Positions 24,204 through 32,761 of a DNA stretch of 64,000 nt are shown here, piece after piece. The notes beneath the pieces are model-generated. The model worked only from the letters and a program-made list of their open reading frames with translations, was not told where the DNA came from and searched no databases. The stretch spans positions 496,001-560,000 of the forward strand of contig NZ_LVEN01000027.1 of the NCBI RefSeq assembly GCF_001686925.1, in the 5' to 3' direction. How positions within the stretch are numbered: position 1 is the first letter of the stretch; every line of letters begins with the position of its first letter. A program made the position numbers and the translations under genes. This DNA comes from Flavobacterium piscis (GTDB lineage Bacteria; Bacteroidota; Bacteroidia; Flavobacteriales; Flavobacteriaceae).

Positions 24204-27200
24204 ATGAAAAAAAAATTAAATAGATATGCATTTGTATGCATTTTGTTGATTTCCATAGGGATTAAAGCTCAAGAAACCAAGCCTTTAATTCAGTCTAAAC
24301 TTGAAGGAATAGTAGTGGATGCTGTTACAAAAGAACCGGTAATTGGTGCTTCTATCAACATAAAAGGTACTACACACGGTGCTGTAACAGATTTTGATGG
24401 AAAATTTTATTTCCAGACAGGGCAGAAATTTCCTTATACACTTGTAGTAAGTTATATGGGGTATAAAAGAACAGAAGTAGTAGTTACTTCAAATCCTGTT
24501 ACGGTTAGTATTACTCAGGAACAGAATGCATTGTCAGAAGTAGTGGTGACAGCGCTTGGTATCACTAAGGAAAAAAAATCTTTAGGATATACTACTCAGT
24601 CTGTAAAAGGTAAGGATTTGGAAACTACAAAGGAAACCAATTTTCTAAACGGTCTTAGCGGAAAATTAGCAGGAGTTCGTATCACTAATTCGCAGGGAGA
24701 TATGGGGTCTTCACGTATCGTTATTCGTGGTGAAACCTCTATCGCAGGAAATAACCAGCCGCTATTTGTGGTAGACGGAATTCCGGTAGATAACTCGCAG
24801 TTAGGAAGCGTAGGCGGGGCTACACGTGATTTCAAAAATGCAATTGCCGATTTGAATCCACAGGATATTGAATCAATAAATGTACTAAAGGGGCCTAATG
24901 CTGCCGCGCTTTACGGATCGCGTGCTGCACATGGAGTTGTTCTTATTACTACAAAATCAGGAAAAGGTCAGCAAGGATTAGGTGTAACCGTTAATACTGG
25001 TATAACTATTACCGAAGTTTCGCTGTTACCTACTTATCAAAATACATTCGGACAAGGTTCAAACGGAAAATTCAGTTATGTTGATGGTAAAGGTGGCGGT
25101 ATTAATGATCAAACGGATGAAAGCTGGGGGCCTAAAATGGACGGACGTCTTATTCCTCAATTTAATTCAAATGGTGTAGCAGTACCTTTTGTGGCTCATC
25201 CAAATAATGTAAAAGACTATTTTAATACTGGTCTTACTTATGATAATAGTATTTCTGTAGCAAAATCAGATGAAAAATCAGATTTCCGTTTGGGAGTAAA
25301 CAATCAAAAACAAATAGGGACAGTTCCTAATAGTGAAGTTACCAAAACGAACTTTAGTGTAAATGCCAATTACAAATTGTCAGAAAGGGTTAAGGTAGGT
25401 GTAACCGGGAATTATATTGTTACAGATGCTCCAACATTACCTGGTGGGCCATCAGGTAATCGTGCAGCGGGTGTGATGCTTCAGTTTACATGGTTTGGAC
25501 GCCAGGTCGATATGAATGCGCTTAGAAATAACAGAGACACGAACTGGAACAACAGTTATTACAGCAATCCGTATTGGACCGCTTATTACAATACAACAAG
25601 TCAGCAGCGTAACCGCTTAATAGGAGATATCCATTTGGATGTAAAACTTACAGACGACCTTAATTTTAGATTCCGTACTTCTGTTGACAATTATAACGAC
25701 CGCAGAAAATACACGATAAAATATGGTACAAACGGAACTCCTTTTGGATCGTATGCTGAAGATGCTTATACGGTAAACGAACAAAATACAGAGGGTATTT
25801 TTACCTATACTAAAAAAATAAACGATGATTTTACTGTAGATGCTCTTGCCGGATTCAATATTCGTAACCATAGCGACGCAAACAATTATCAAAAAGCACC
25901 GCGTTTGGCTGTGCCGGATTTATATACATTGACGAATTCAAGAGATCCGTTAACTTCATCAAATACATTATCAAGATTAAGAGTATACAGTGCTTATGCT
26001 TCAGCGCAGTTTGGCTATAAAAATTATGCTTATTTAAACGTAACGGCCCGTAATGACTGGTCATCGACATTGCCAAGCAGTAACCGCTCTTATTTTTATC
26101 CTTCCTTTAATGGTAGTTTGATTTTATCCGAAGTCTTTAATCTAAAAGGTAGTACGCTTGATTTTTTAAAGCTTCGCGGTGGATGGTCTGAAGTGGGTAA
26201 TGATGCAGATCCGTATCAATTGAATACAGTTTACGATTTTCAAACGGCATTCGACGGAAATCCAATTCAGACTTCGTCTAAGAGAAAACTTAATGAGAAT
26301 TTGAAACCGGAAACAACCCGTTCTACTGAAGTTGGTTTAGAAGCTACTTTCTTTAAAAACAGACTTCATTTTGATGTTGCTTATTATAATACGAATAGTT
26401 TCGACCAGATTCTGGAAATCAAAACAACTGCGGGAAGTGGTTATACATCGCAATTGATCAACGCAGGTAAAGTAAACAATAGAGGTATCGAAATTCAATT
26501 GGATGGAACTCCTGTTCAAACTGAAAATTTCAAGTGGAATATTGCCGGAAATTATTCAAAGAATACAAGTAAAGTAGATATTCTTGATTATGATAAACAG
26601 ATCCAAAATTATACAATTGGTTCTTCAGGTGGTGTTGATGTTTTGGCTTCTGTAGGACAAGCTTATGGAGCTCTTTACGGAATAGCTTATGAGCGTGATG
26701 CCAATGGGAATATCGTTGTAGGTTCTAATGGATTGCCACAAGCTGCAACGGATAAAAAAGTATTAGGACATTATACTCCGGATTATATAGCAGGTATTAC
26801 AAATACATTAACCTATAAAAATCTTGAACTTTCGTTTCTTGTTGATGCCAGTGTAGGTGGAGAACTTTTTTCAGGAACGAACAGAGTAGGTAATTATACA
26901 GGTGTACTGGCTCAGACTCTTCCGGGTCGTGATGCCGCAAACGGCGGATTAAATTATTACATAACGACCGGCAGTGACGGAAAAGATGTGAAAAATTTGG
27001 TATCAGGAGGAAATGCCCCGGCCGGATTACCAGTATATGATGATGGAATGATCTTTAAAGGAGTATATGCAAACGGAACTCCAAATACTACCGTTCTTAG
27101 TGCGCAGGAATATTACAAGGCGTCATACAATATTAGTGAAGCGTATATCTACAGTTCTACTTTTGTAAAAATGAGAGAAATTAAGTTGACTTATAATGTA

Positions 27201-27398
27201 AACAAAAGCTTAGTAAGAAAACTGGGATTGCAATCAGCGAGTATTACTGCAGCAGGTCGTAACTTGTTTTTTATCTACAAAGAGGTACCTAATATTGATC
27301 CTGAAACGGCTTACAATACCGGAAATGCACAAGGATTAGAACAGTATTCCCTGCCATCTACGAGAAATTTCAGCCTTAATGTTAATCTTAAATTTTAA
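24204..27398 (+). CDS. SusC/RagA-type TonB-dependent transporter
   Basis: A 1064-residue outer-membrane transporter. It has a signal peptide (about 1-22, IGIKAQE), a carboxypeptidase-regulatory-like domain (about 30-115: LEGIVVDAVTKEPVIGASINIKGTTHGAVTDFDGKF), the SusC linker SEVVVTALGITKEKKSLGY, a plug (about 120-235: LFVVDGIPVDNS, DIESINVLKGPNAAALYGSRAAHGVVLITTK) and a 22-strand barrel ending in NFSLNVNLKF. With the SusD protein 11 bp downstream it forms a nutrient-import complex. No glycoside hydrolase lies beside it, so a glycan need not be the ligand; peptides or small organics are possible. Expression is probably tuned by the long leader. Confidence 0.93.
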   Translation: MKKKLNRYAFVCILLISIGIKAQETKPLIQSKLEGIVVDAVTKEPVIGASINIKGTTHGAVTDFDGKFYFQTGQKFPYTLVVSYMGYKRTEVVVTSNPVTVSITQEQNALSEVVVTALGITKEKKSLGYTTQSVKGKDLETTKETNFLNGLSGKLAGVRITNSQGDMGSSRIVIRGETSIAGNNQPLFVVDGIPVDNSQLGSVGGATRDFKNAIADLNPQDIESINVLKGPNAAALYGSRAAHGVVLITTKSGKGQQGLGVTVNTGITITEVSLLPTYQNTFGQGSNGKFSYVDGKGGGINDQTDESWGPKMDGRLIPQFNSNGVAVPFVAHPNNVKDYFNTGLTYDNSISVAKSDEKSDFRLGVNNQKQIGTVPNSEVTKTNFSVNANYKLSERVKVGVTGNYIVTDAPTLPGGPSGNRAAGVMLQFTWFGRQVDMNALRNNRDTNWNNSYYSNPYWTAYYNTTSQQRNRLIGDIHLDVKLTDDLNFRFRTSVDNYNDRRKYTIKYGTNGTPFGSYAEDAYTVNEQNTEGIFTYTKKINDDFTVDALAGFNIRNHSDANNYQKAPRLAVPDLYTLTNSRDPLTSSNTLSRLRVYSAYASAQFGYKNYAYLNVTARNDWSSTLPSSNRSYFYPSFNGSLILSEVFNLKGSTLDFLKLRGGWSEVGNDADPYQLNTVYDFQTAFDGNPIQTSSKRKLNENLKPETTRSTEVGLEATFFKNRLHFDVAYYNTNSFDQILEIKTTAGSGYTSQLINAGKVNNRGIEIQLDGTPVQTENFKWNIAGNYSKNTSKVDILDYDKQIQNYTIGSSGGVDVLASVGQAYGALYGIAYERDANGNIVVGSNGLPQAATDKKVLGHYTPDYIAGITNTLTYKNLELSFLVDASVGGELFSGTNRVGNYTGVLAQTLPGRDAANGGLNYYITTGSDGKDVKNLVSGGNAPAGLPVYDDGMIFKGVYANGTPNTTVLSAQEYYKASYNISEAYIYSSTFVKMREIKLTYNVNKSLVRKLGLQSASITAAGRNLFFIYKEVPNIDPETAYNTGNAQGLEQYSLPSTRNFSLNVNLKF

Positions 27399-27409
27399 AA
27401 CACACACTC

Positions 27410-28834
27410 ATGCTAAAAAAAATAGCCTATATAACGCTTTTTGCATTGACATTTAGTTCTTGCAGCGATACATTGGATGATATAAATAAAAATCCAAATG
27501 CCACCGAAACTCCATTGGCGCCTTACCTGTTGACAGGATCACTAAAGCAGGGTGCTGATTTATATTGGGGTTCAACAAATAACTTTGACTCCTCATTATT
27601 ATTTGTTCAGCATTGGGCAAAAATCCAATATACAGAACCGGACACATTTAATTTATCAAACAGTTCTTTTGTAACTTTATGGAATACAGGGTACTCAACT
27701 TTGATTACCGATTTAAATACTATTATTAATTTTCCGGAGGCTCAGGCAAATTCTAATTATAAAGGAATTGCACTTGCTTTGCGTTCATGGACTTTTTTAT
27801 TGTTGACAGATGCTTACGGAAGTGTTCCTTATAAAGAAGCAGGCCTGAAAGTAAATCCGGCGTATAATACTCAAAAAGAAATATATACAGGATTATTGGA
27901 AGATTTGAAACAAGCTCAGTCTTTATTAGGTACAGCAAACGGAGCTGTAACTGGTGATTTGTCTTATAAAGGAGACATTACAAAATGGAAAAAACTGGTA
28001 AATTCGCTTCGTTTGCGTATAGCGTTGAGAATTTCAGACAGAGAGCCTGCATTGGCTAAACAAACTGCTATTGAGGCAACAACAGATGCCGGAGGGTTAA
28101 TAAGCAGTACCAATGATATTTTTAAGTTTACTTACATCAGTTCACCACAGCAAAATCCGGCTTCGGCCTGGTTCGAAACACGTGATGATTACCGTATTTC
28201 GAAAACAATGGTCGATAAGTTATATGAGTTATCAGATCCGCGTTTGCCTGTTTACGCTCAATTACCAACAGATCCAAGCGTGGGTAAATATGTTGGAGGT
28301 GGAAACGGGTTATCAACTACTGCAGCCAATGCGCAGGGGCTTGCTAAAACATCAAGGCCAGGTACTTACTTCCTGACTTCTCAATCGCCTGCTGTATTTG
28401 CTTCCTATTCAGAAACATTGTTTAATGTTGCAGAAGCAGTTGCGCGTGGTTACATTGCCGGAGATGCAGAAGCACTTTATAAGAGCGCCATTACAGCATC
28501 ATTCAACCAATTTGGTATTACAGATGCGACCATTATTGCTAATTATCTTAATCAGGCAACTGTAAAATACGATGCGACTAACTATGCCAAATCGATAGGT
28601 ACTCAAAAATGGATTGCGTTTTACGGGCAAGGTCTTGATGCTTTTGCAGAGTGGAGAAGACTTGACTATCCCGTTTTGGTTGCTGGTCCAAATTCGCTTT
28701 TGGAAGGAAAAATTCCTTCACGTTTCTTTTATCCAGGTACAGAGCAATCGCTAAATGGAACTAGTTATAAAGCCGCAGTAGAGGTGCAGGGAAAAGATGT
28801 ACTGACGACGAAACTATGGTTTGATGTGAAATAA
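27410..28834 (+). CDS. SusD/RagB-family nutrient-binding outer-membrane lipoprotein (SusD-like 2)
   Basis: A 474-residue lipoprotein with a lipobox ending at C18 (LTFSSC) and the acidic residues after it (SDTLDD) that mark surface lipoproteins of this phylum. The start DDINKNPNATETPLAPYLLTGSLKQGADLYWG belongs to the SusD-like 2 subgroup, which differs from the classic glycan SusD. TPR-like helices (ALRSWTFLLLTDAYGSVPY) carry the TonB-transporter contact surface. WKKLVNSLRLRIALRISD and KWIAFYGQGLDAFAEWRRLDYP are family hallmarks. It forms the lid of the SusC-type transporter encoded 11 bp upstream. Ligand unknown. Confidence 0.93.
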   Translation: MLKKIAYITLFALTFSSCSDTLDDINKNPNATETPLAPYLLTGSLKQGADLYWGSTNNFDSSLLFVQHWAKIQYTEPDTFNLSNSSFVTLWNTGYSTLITDLNTIINFPEAQANSNYKGIALALRSWTFLLLTDAYGSVPYKEAGLKVNPAYNTQKEIYTGLLEDLKQAQSLLGTANGAVTGDLSYKGDITKWKKLVNSLRLRIALRISDREPALAKQTAIEATTDAGGLISSTNDIFKFTYISSPQQNPASAWFETRDDYRISKTMVDKLYELSDPRLPVYAQLPTDPSVGKYVGGGNGLSTTAANAQGLAKTSRPGTYFLTSQSPAVFASYSETLFNVAEAVARGYIAGDAEALYKSAITASFNQFGITDATIIANYLNQATVKYDATNYAKSIGTQKWIAFYGQGLDAFAEWRRLDYPVLVAGPNSLLEGKIPSRFFYPGTEQSLNGTSYKAAVEVQGKDVLTTKLWFDVK

Positions 28835-28919
28835 GCCAAGTACTGAAAGAATATAAAGTTGATGCTTAAAAAATACAAATCAAAAATGATTTTTATAATT
28901 AATGAAGCAGTCTTATAAA

Positions 28920-28952
28920 ACAAAAACCTCCAAAAATTTTGGAGGTTTTTTT
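28920..28952. terminator. Bidirectional intrinsic terminator
   Basis: AAAAACCTCCAAAA / TTTTGGAGGTTTTT stem, closing the SusC/SusD operon (+) and usable for the convergent hydrolase gene (-). Confidence 0.85.
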
Positions 28953-28975
28953 GTAAAAAAGCATTTTCTATTTCC

Positions 28976-29794
28976 TTACGATTTTAAAAATTCTAAAATG
29001 TCTTTATTAATAGTATCTGCTTCTGTTGTTGGCATACCATGTGGAAATCCCGGATATGATATTAGTTTTCCGTTTTTTAATAATTTTGCAGCTTTAGGTG
29101 CTTGATTATAAGGTACAATTTGGTCATCTTCTCCGTGCAAAACAAGAACAGGAATATCTAAACTCTTCAAATCTTCTGTAAAATCCGATTCCGAGAACGC
29201 TTTTATTCCTTCATAATGAGCCAGTACAGAACCCATCATTCCCTGACGCCACCAGTTGTGTTTAATTCCTTCCTGAACAGTTTTTCCTTCGCGATTCCAT
29301 CCGTAAAAGGCGATTGGAAAATCATAAAAATATTGCGCTCTGCTAAATCCCGTACCTTTTCTTATCTCATCAAAAACAGACAATGGAACACCATCAGGAT
29401 TTGCTTCATTTTTTATCATTATTGGCGTTACGGCACTAATGATGATCGCTTTTGCAACGCGGGCTTTTCCGTATTTTGCTGCGTAGCGTATTACTTCTCC
29501 GCCACCTGTAGAATGCCCAATATGAATGGCATCTTTTAAATCCAAAGCTTCAGTCAATTCAGCTACATCTGCAGCATAGGTTTCCATATTGTTACCTTCT
29601 GAACTCTGACCGGAACGTCCATGTCCGCGTCTGTCATGTGCAATAACACGATATCCCTGTTGAAGGAAAAACATCATTTGTGCATCCCAATCATCAGCAG
29701 ATAATGGCCATCCGTGATGAAAAACAATAGGTTGTCCTGTTCCCCAATCTTTGTAATAAATTTCTGTTCCGTCTTTAACTGTAATTGTACTCAT
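28976..29794 (-). CDS. Alpha/beta hydrolase, non-heme chloroperoxidase type
   Basis: A 272-residue cytoplasmic alpha/beta hydrolase. The triad is S95 in GHSTGGGE, D224 in GEDDQIVP and H252 in PGFPHGMP; the oxyanion segment is HHGWPLSADDW. GTEIYYKDWG at the start and WNREGKTVQEGIKHNWWRQGMMGS are characteristic of cofactor-free haloperoxidase/perhydrolase esterases. Such enzymes hydrolyse esters and, with acetate and peroxide, form peracids; the physiological substrate is not known. A TAaaTTTG box (29872-29879) lies 78 bp upstream on the same strand. Confidence 0.88.
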   Translation of the reverse strand: MSTITVKDGTEIYYKDWGTGQPIVFHHGWPLSADDWDAQMMFFLQQGYRVIAHDRRGHGRSGQSSEGNNMETYAADVAELTEALDLKDAIHIGHSTGGGEVIRYAAKYGKARVAKAIIISAVTPIMIKNEANPDGVPLSVFDEIRKGTGFSRAQYFYDFPIAFYGWNREGKTVQEGIKHNWWRQGMMGSVLAHYEGIKAFSESDFTEDLKSLDIPVLVLHGEDDQIVPYNQAPKAAKLLKNGKLISYPGFPHGMPTTEADTINKDILEFLKS

Positions 29795-30166
29795 CTTATT
29801 TTGGTTTTAGATTAATATATTTTAATTCAATCTAAGTTTTTGATCTTTTTATTTGACTTAGATTTCTTGTACAAATTTATATAGGATGAGAAGACCTATC
29901 CGTTAATCTAGATTAAGTAATGACATTCTCAAAATTAAATTACAACTAATGACGTAAATAGTGCTTGGTTTTTTGTCTTTCAAATTTAATTATATTTTTG
30001 TAATTATCTGTAAATTATGTAATTACAAAATTAATTAAATGTAAAATATTTTTTTGAGCATTCTGTTATATTTATCGCCTAAATAATAATCGTAGAAAAT
30101 GAAACGATACTAAATCATAAAATTGCTGTTATGCTATGGCAACTTTAAATAATTAAACCAAATACT
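29795..30166. other. Divergent intergenic region, no gene
   Basis: It is strongly AT-rich. It holds the TAaaTTTG box for the hydrolase (29872-29879, minus strand) and an 8-bp inverted repeat AATCTAAG / CTTAGATT at 29829-29864. I see no convincing promoter for the gene at 30167. Confidence 0.45.
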
Positions 30167-30619
30167 ATGACTACAATAGAGGCAAGTAATTTCAGCAGAC
30201 TTATTGGAATTTGGGTAACAAAAGGGACGATATTTAGCAAGAGTGATAATGTAGCATTAATTGGTATTGATACTTACGAATATATTTTAAACGAAAATTA
30301 TATCCTGCACAAAGCTGATGTAATGATGGGTGATGAAAGAACTCAGACTTTTGAAATTTTTTCTTTGACCAATTCTAAAGAAAGGGCAAAAATGCAATAT
30401 TATAATTCGAAAGGCGAAAGCGGGTCTATGACGAGTTATCTGGTCAAAAATGTCTTTAAAATTAAAAGCAGCACCATGAAATTTGAAGGTAAATTTAATG
30501 ATGAAAATACAGAACTAATAGGGAAGTGGTTTGTAAAGGAAAGCGATAAATGGATCGATTTTATTGATCTTAAACTTAAAAAGCAAAAAAAAAGAGTCGA
30601 TTTGAAAATTATTCAATAA
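30167..30619 (+). CDS. Hypothetical protein, lipocalin/DUF1579-like
   Basis: A 150-residue cytoplasmic protein without a signal peptide. The pattern LIGIWVTKGTIFSKSDN, IDTYEYILNENYILHKADVMMGDERTQTFEIFSL, MTSYLVKN and MKFEGKFNDENTELIGKWFVKESDKWIDFIDLKLKK suggests an eight- to ten-stranded beta-barrel similar to DUF1579 or nitrobindin-like proteins that test how much of a small ligand is bound. The family match is by pattern only and no function can be given. It is convergent with the HxlR gene. Confidence 0.6.
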   Translation: MTTIEASNFSRLIGIWVTKGTIFSKSDNVALIGIDTYEYILNENYILHKADVMMGDERTQTFEIFSLTNSKERAKMQYYNSKGESGSMTSYLVKNVFKIKSSTMKFEGKFNDENTELIGKWFVKESDKWIDFIDLKLKKQKKRVDLKIIQ

Positions 30620-30657
30620 TAGTTATGTTTTGCTTTCAATCTATAGTTTTTCTCAAG

Positions 30658-30999
30658 CTATTTTTCTAAAATTTCTTTTCTAAAAATAACACCCCAATTC
30701 AGAATTTCATCTAATAGTTTTCGCATCGTCAAACCCAAAGGAGTAAGAGAATATTCTACCGTAACCGGCATGCTGTCATAAAGCGTGCGCGTAATAATTT
30801 TATTTGTTTCTAAAGCTTTTAGTTCCTGCGATAGCATTTTGGGCGAAATATCTGCGATATCCCGTTGAATTTCTCCAAAGCGTTTGTTGCCATGAGTTAA
30901 TGAAATAATAATTGGCAAACGCCATTTTCCCTGAATTACTTCTAAAGTATCCCTGGCAACCAGCAATCTATATTGGCAAACATCCTCTTTTTGACTCAT
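30658..30999 (-). CDS. HxlR-family winged-helix transcriptional regulator
   Basis: A 113-residue regulator with the HxlR fold: VARDTLEVIQGKWRLPIIISLTHGNKRFGEIQRDIADISPKMLSQELKALETNKIITRTLYDSMPVTVEYSLTPLG. C8 in the N-terminal EDVCQYR sits where redox-sensing HxlR/YodB proteins have their reactive Cys, so response to electrophiles or oxidants is plausible. It is divergent from the YceI gene, and its own promoter (31050-31080) carries a 12-bp direct repeat over the -7 box. Autorepression with control of yceI is therefore likely. Confidence 0.88.
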   Translation of the reverse strand: MSQKEDVCQYRLLVARDTLEVIQGKWRLPIIISLTHGNKRFGEIQRDIADISPKMLSQELKALETNKIITRTLYDSMPVTVEYSLTPLGLTMRKLLDEILNWGVIFRKEILEK

Positions 31000-31033
31000 A
31001 ATTATTTGATTTTAAAAAACATCCACTTACGTG

Positions 31034-31063
31034 AAGGTAACTACTTACTCAAAGGTAACTACT
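31034..31063. promoter_or_regulatory. Direct repeat AAGGTAACTACT x2, candidate HxlR operator
   Basis: Exact 12-bp copies at 31034-31045 and 31052-31063, spaced 18 bp start to start, with ACTTACT between. The second copy covers the -7 box of the HxlR promoter on the minus strand. The placement between the two divergent genes suits a shared operator. Confidence 0.6.
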
Positions 31064-31080
31064 ATATTTTGTATAGCAAA
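31050..31080 (-). promoter_or_regulatory. HxlR gene promoter
   Basis: On the minus strand TTTG (31080-31077), a 19-bp spacer and TAccTTTG (31057-31050) exactly match the Bacteroidota promoter. It is overlapped by the candidate operator. Confidence 0.65.
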
Positions 31081-31086
31081 TCTACA

Positions 31087-31094
31087 TAATTTTG
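31087..31094 (+). promoter_or_regulatory. -7 box TAatTTTG for the YceI gene
   Basis: It matches TAnnTTTG 29 bp before the ATG at 31124. A TTG at 31069-31071 is only 15 bp upstream, shorter than usual, so the -33 element is uncertain. Confidence 0.5.
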
Positions 31095-31123
31095 TCCTGA
31101 TAATAAACATTAAAAAAATAATT

Positions 31124-31663
31124 ATGACAAACAAAACCACTTGGGTAATAGACCCATTGCACTCCGAAGTTTTCTTTAAAATTAAACATTTAGCTATTTC
31201 TACTGTAACAGGTTCTTTCAGAAAATTTGAAGGAAATATAATTACAGATGGTACCGATTTTAGCAATGCAAAAGTAGCAATAGCCATCGATGTAAAAAGT
31301 ATCGATACCAATCAGCCGCAACGTGATGAGCATTTAAAGAACGGTGATTTTTTTGATGCAGAAACTTACCCGAAAATTACTTTTGAGTCGACATCGTTTG
31401 TAAACACTGGAGGTACTTATTATAAAATGACTGGAAATCTAACATTGAAAGGTGTAACAAAGCCAATTGAATTAAAAGTAGAATATGGCGGATCAGAAAA
31501 CGATGGGCATGGTAATATAAAGCATGGATTTGAAGTTCTTGGAATAGTAAATAGAAAAGAATTTGGAATGACATGGAACAAGATGACAGATTCCGGAGGC
31601 CTTGGATTAGGTGAAGACGTCAAACTTATCGGAAACATTCAGGTCAGTCAATTAGCTGAATAA
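31124..31663 (+). CDS. YceI-family protein
   Basis: A 179-residue protein read from the ATG at 31124; an earlier in-frame start at 31031 would run through the promoter. It has the YceI pattern: WVIDPLHSEVFFKIKHLAISTVTGSFRKFEGNI, VAIDVKSIDTNQPQRDEHLKNGDFFDAETYPKITFES, MTGNLTLKGVTKPIELKVEY and GFEVLGIVNRKEFGMTWNK. The family forms a lipocalin-like barrel that binds polyisoprenoids or other hydrophobic molecules. No signal peptide is present, so this copy is cytoplasmic, unlike E. coli YceI. The divergent HxlR regulator is its likely controller. Confidence 0.9.
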   Translation: MTNKTTWVIDPLHSEVFFKIKHLAISTVTGSFRKFEGNIITDGTDFSNAKVAIAIDVKSIDTNQPQRDEHLKNGDFFDAETYPKITFESTSFVNTGGTYYKMTGNLTLKGVTKPIELKVEYGGSENDGHGNIKHGFEVLGIVNRKEFGMTWNKMTDSGGLGLGEDVKLIGNIQVSQLAE

Positions 31664-31676
31664 ACTAGACTTTTTT

Positions 31677-31784
31677 AATCTCGCAAAGACGCAGAGTCGC
31701 AAAGTTTTTAGCTTTATTTCTTAATTTCGCTACGATGCAAATCATCAGAAAGTAAACTTTGCGCCCTTGCGTCTTTGCGAGATT
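31677..31784. repeat. Inverted repeat with 31-bp arms
   Basis: 31677-31707 (AATCTCGCAAAGACGCAGAG...) and 31754-31784 are complementary at 28 of 31 positions. A third copy of the right arm, without a partner, is at 46644-46674. Confidence 0.8.
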
Positions 31785-31975
31785 ATTTCACTCCAATAAA
31801 AAATCTTTAAGCAGTTAAATTATCACAAACCACCTTACCCAAAGCTTTGTGAACTTTGTGTTTTTCAGACCTTCAAAATAACTTTGAGATCTCTGTGTTT
31901 AAATTATCCTCAACAACCTTACACAAAGCTTAGCGAACTTTCGCGTTTTCAAACCTTAAAAAATAAATTCTTGCT

Positions 31976-31991
31976 CCCGATAGCTATCGGG
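31976..31991. repeat. Palindrome CCCGATAGCTATCGGG, third exact copy
   Basis: Identical to 3584-3599 and 3879-3894, with the same flanks CTTGCT on one side and GATTGCG on the other. Confidence 0.85.
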
Positions 31992-32037
31992 ATTGCGTTT
32001 AAATTTAAGCAGCAATCTAAAATTTAAACTAATCTTC

Positions 32038-32045
32038 TATCTTTG
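32038..32045 (+). promoter_or_regulatory. -7 box TAtcTTTG of the Crp/Fnr gene
   Basis: It matches TAnnTTTG, 17 bp before the ATG. No TTG is found at the usual spacing. Confidence 0.45.
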
Positions 32046-32062
32046 AAAAAGTAAAACAAACT

Positions 32063-32632
32063 ATGGAAAAGCTGAGAAAACATATTGAAGAAATAATACC
32101 TGTTACTGACGAGGAGTTTGAATCTATTAAACCCTTTTTTACAATAAGAAGAGTATTAAAAAATCAATATCTTGTTCAGCAAGGCGATGATGCGAAATAT
32201 GAATATATCATTATGAGCGGAATTTTCAGGGTTTTTTATCTGGATGAAGACGGCAAAGAACACATCGTGCAATTTGCTACAGAAAACTGGTGGATGTCTG
32301 ATTATATTGCCTATTTCAATCAAAAACAAGCCAATATGTATGTGGTTTGTATGGAGCCGGGCGAGGTTTTGTGCCTGACACTTGAGGGCAGGGAACAGCT
32401 CTCGGTTACGCTGCACAAAATGGAGCACTTTTTTAGAATAAAGCTTACCAAAGGTTTTATTGCGCTTCAGCAAAGGGTTATATCATTACTTTCTAATAAT
32501 CCGCAGCAGCGATACAAAGAATTTGCAGATCTGTATCCCAATCTCATGCAAAAAATCCCCAAAAAATATATTGCAGAATATCTGGGAGTGAGCCGCGAAA
32601 CCCTTAGCAGGCTTTACTCGAACAATAAATAA
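32063..32632 (+). CDS. Crp/Fnr-family transcriptional regulator
   Basis: A 189-residue protein with a cyclic-nucleotide-binding-like barrel (FTIRRVLKNQYLVQQGDDAKYEYIIMSGIFRVFYLDEDGKEHIVQFATENWWMSDY; about 25-110), a dimer helix and a short C-terminal winged helix (KIPKKYIAEYLGVSRETLSRLY). It has no Fnr-type Fe-S Cys cluster and no R-S-x-x PBC motif of Crp, so the ligand is open. A DJ-1/PfpI gene follows, and the TGTGA-N6-TCACA palindrome between them fits the consensus site of this family, making that gene a likely target. Confidence 0.88.
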   Translation: MEKLRKHIEEIIPVTDEEFESIKPFFTIRRVLKNQYLVQQGDDAKYEYIIMSGIFRVFYLDEDGKEHIVQFATENWWMSDYIAYFNQKQANMYVVCMEPGEVLCLTLEGREQLSVTLHKMEHFFRIKLTKGFIALQQRVISLLSNNPQQRYKEFADLYPNLMQKIPKKYIAEYLGVSRETLSRLYSNNK

Positions 32633-32649
32633 TATAGCTGTTTAAACTC

Positions 32650-32677
32650 AAAGTGTGATTCCCGTCACACTTTTTTT
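32650..32677. promoter_or_regulatory. Perfect TGTGA-N6-TCACA palindrome, operator and/or terminator
   Basis: AAAGTGTGA (32650-32658), TTCCCG, TCACACTTT (32665-32673) then a T-run. It is the consensus Crp/Fnr-type site, centred about 65 bp before the predicted start of transcription of the DJ-1 gene. It also has the shape of an intrinsic terminator for the Crp/Fnr gene, 18 bp after its stop. Both roles may be true. Confidence 0.6.
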
Positions 32678-32695
32678 GTGACTTTGCTCCTCGTA

Positions 32696-32722
32696 TTGAG
32701 GAGTAGAGCCGGCATAAATTTG
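32696..32722 (+). promoter_or_regulatory. Promoter of the DJ-1/PfpI gene
   Basis: TTG (32696-32698), a 16-bp spacer and TAaaTTTG (32715-32722), 40 bp before the start codon. The spacer is a little short. A hairpin-like CTCCTCGTATTGAGGAG overlaps the -33 part. Confidence 0.5.
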
Positions 32723-32761
32723 CCCTATAAATAATTCATAACAACTTAAAAATTTATAGCC

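Larger units (their letters stand above)
31664..32062. other. Repeat-rich intergenic region before the Crp/Fnr gene
   Basis: No gene is seen. It holds an inverted repeat (31677-31707 with 31754-31784), CAAAGCTTTGTGAAC and CAAAGCTTAGCGAAC words near 31840-31945, the palindrome CCCGATAGCTATCGGG at 31976-31991, and the -7 box TAtcTTTG at 32038-32045. Confidence 0.65.

Noticed and set aside
31031-31123. N-terminal extension of the YceI protein
   Set aside because: The stretch contains the HxlR operator repeat and the promoter boxes; the YceI homology starts just after the ATG at 31124.
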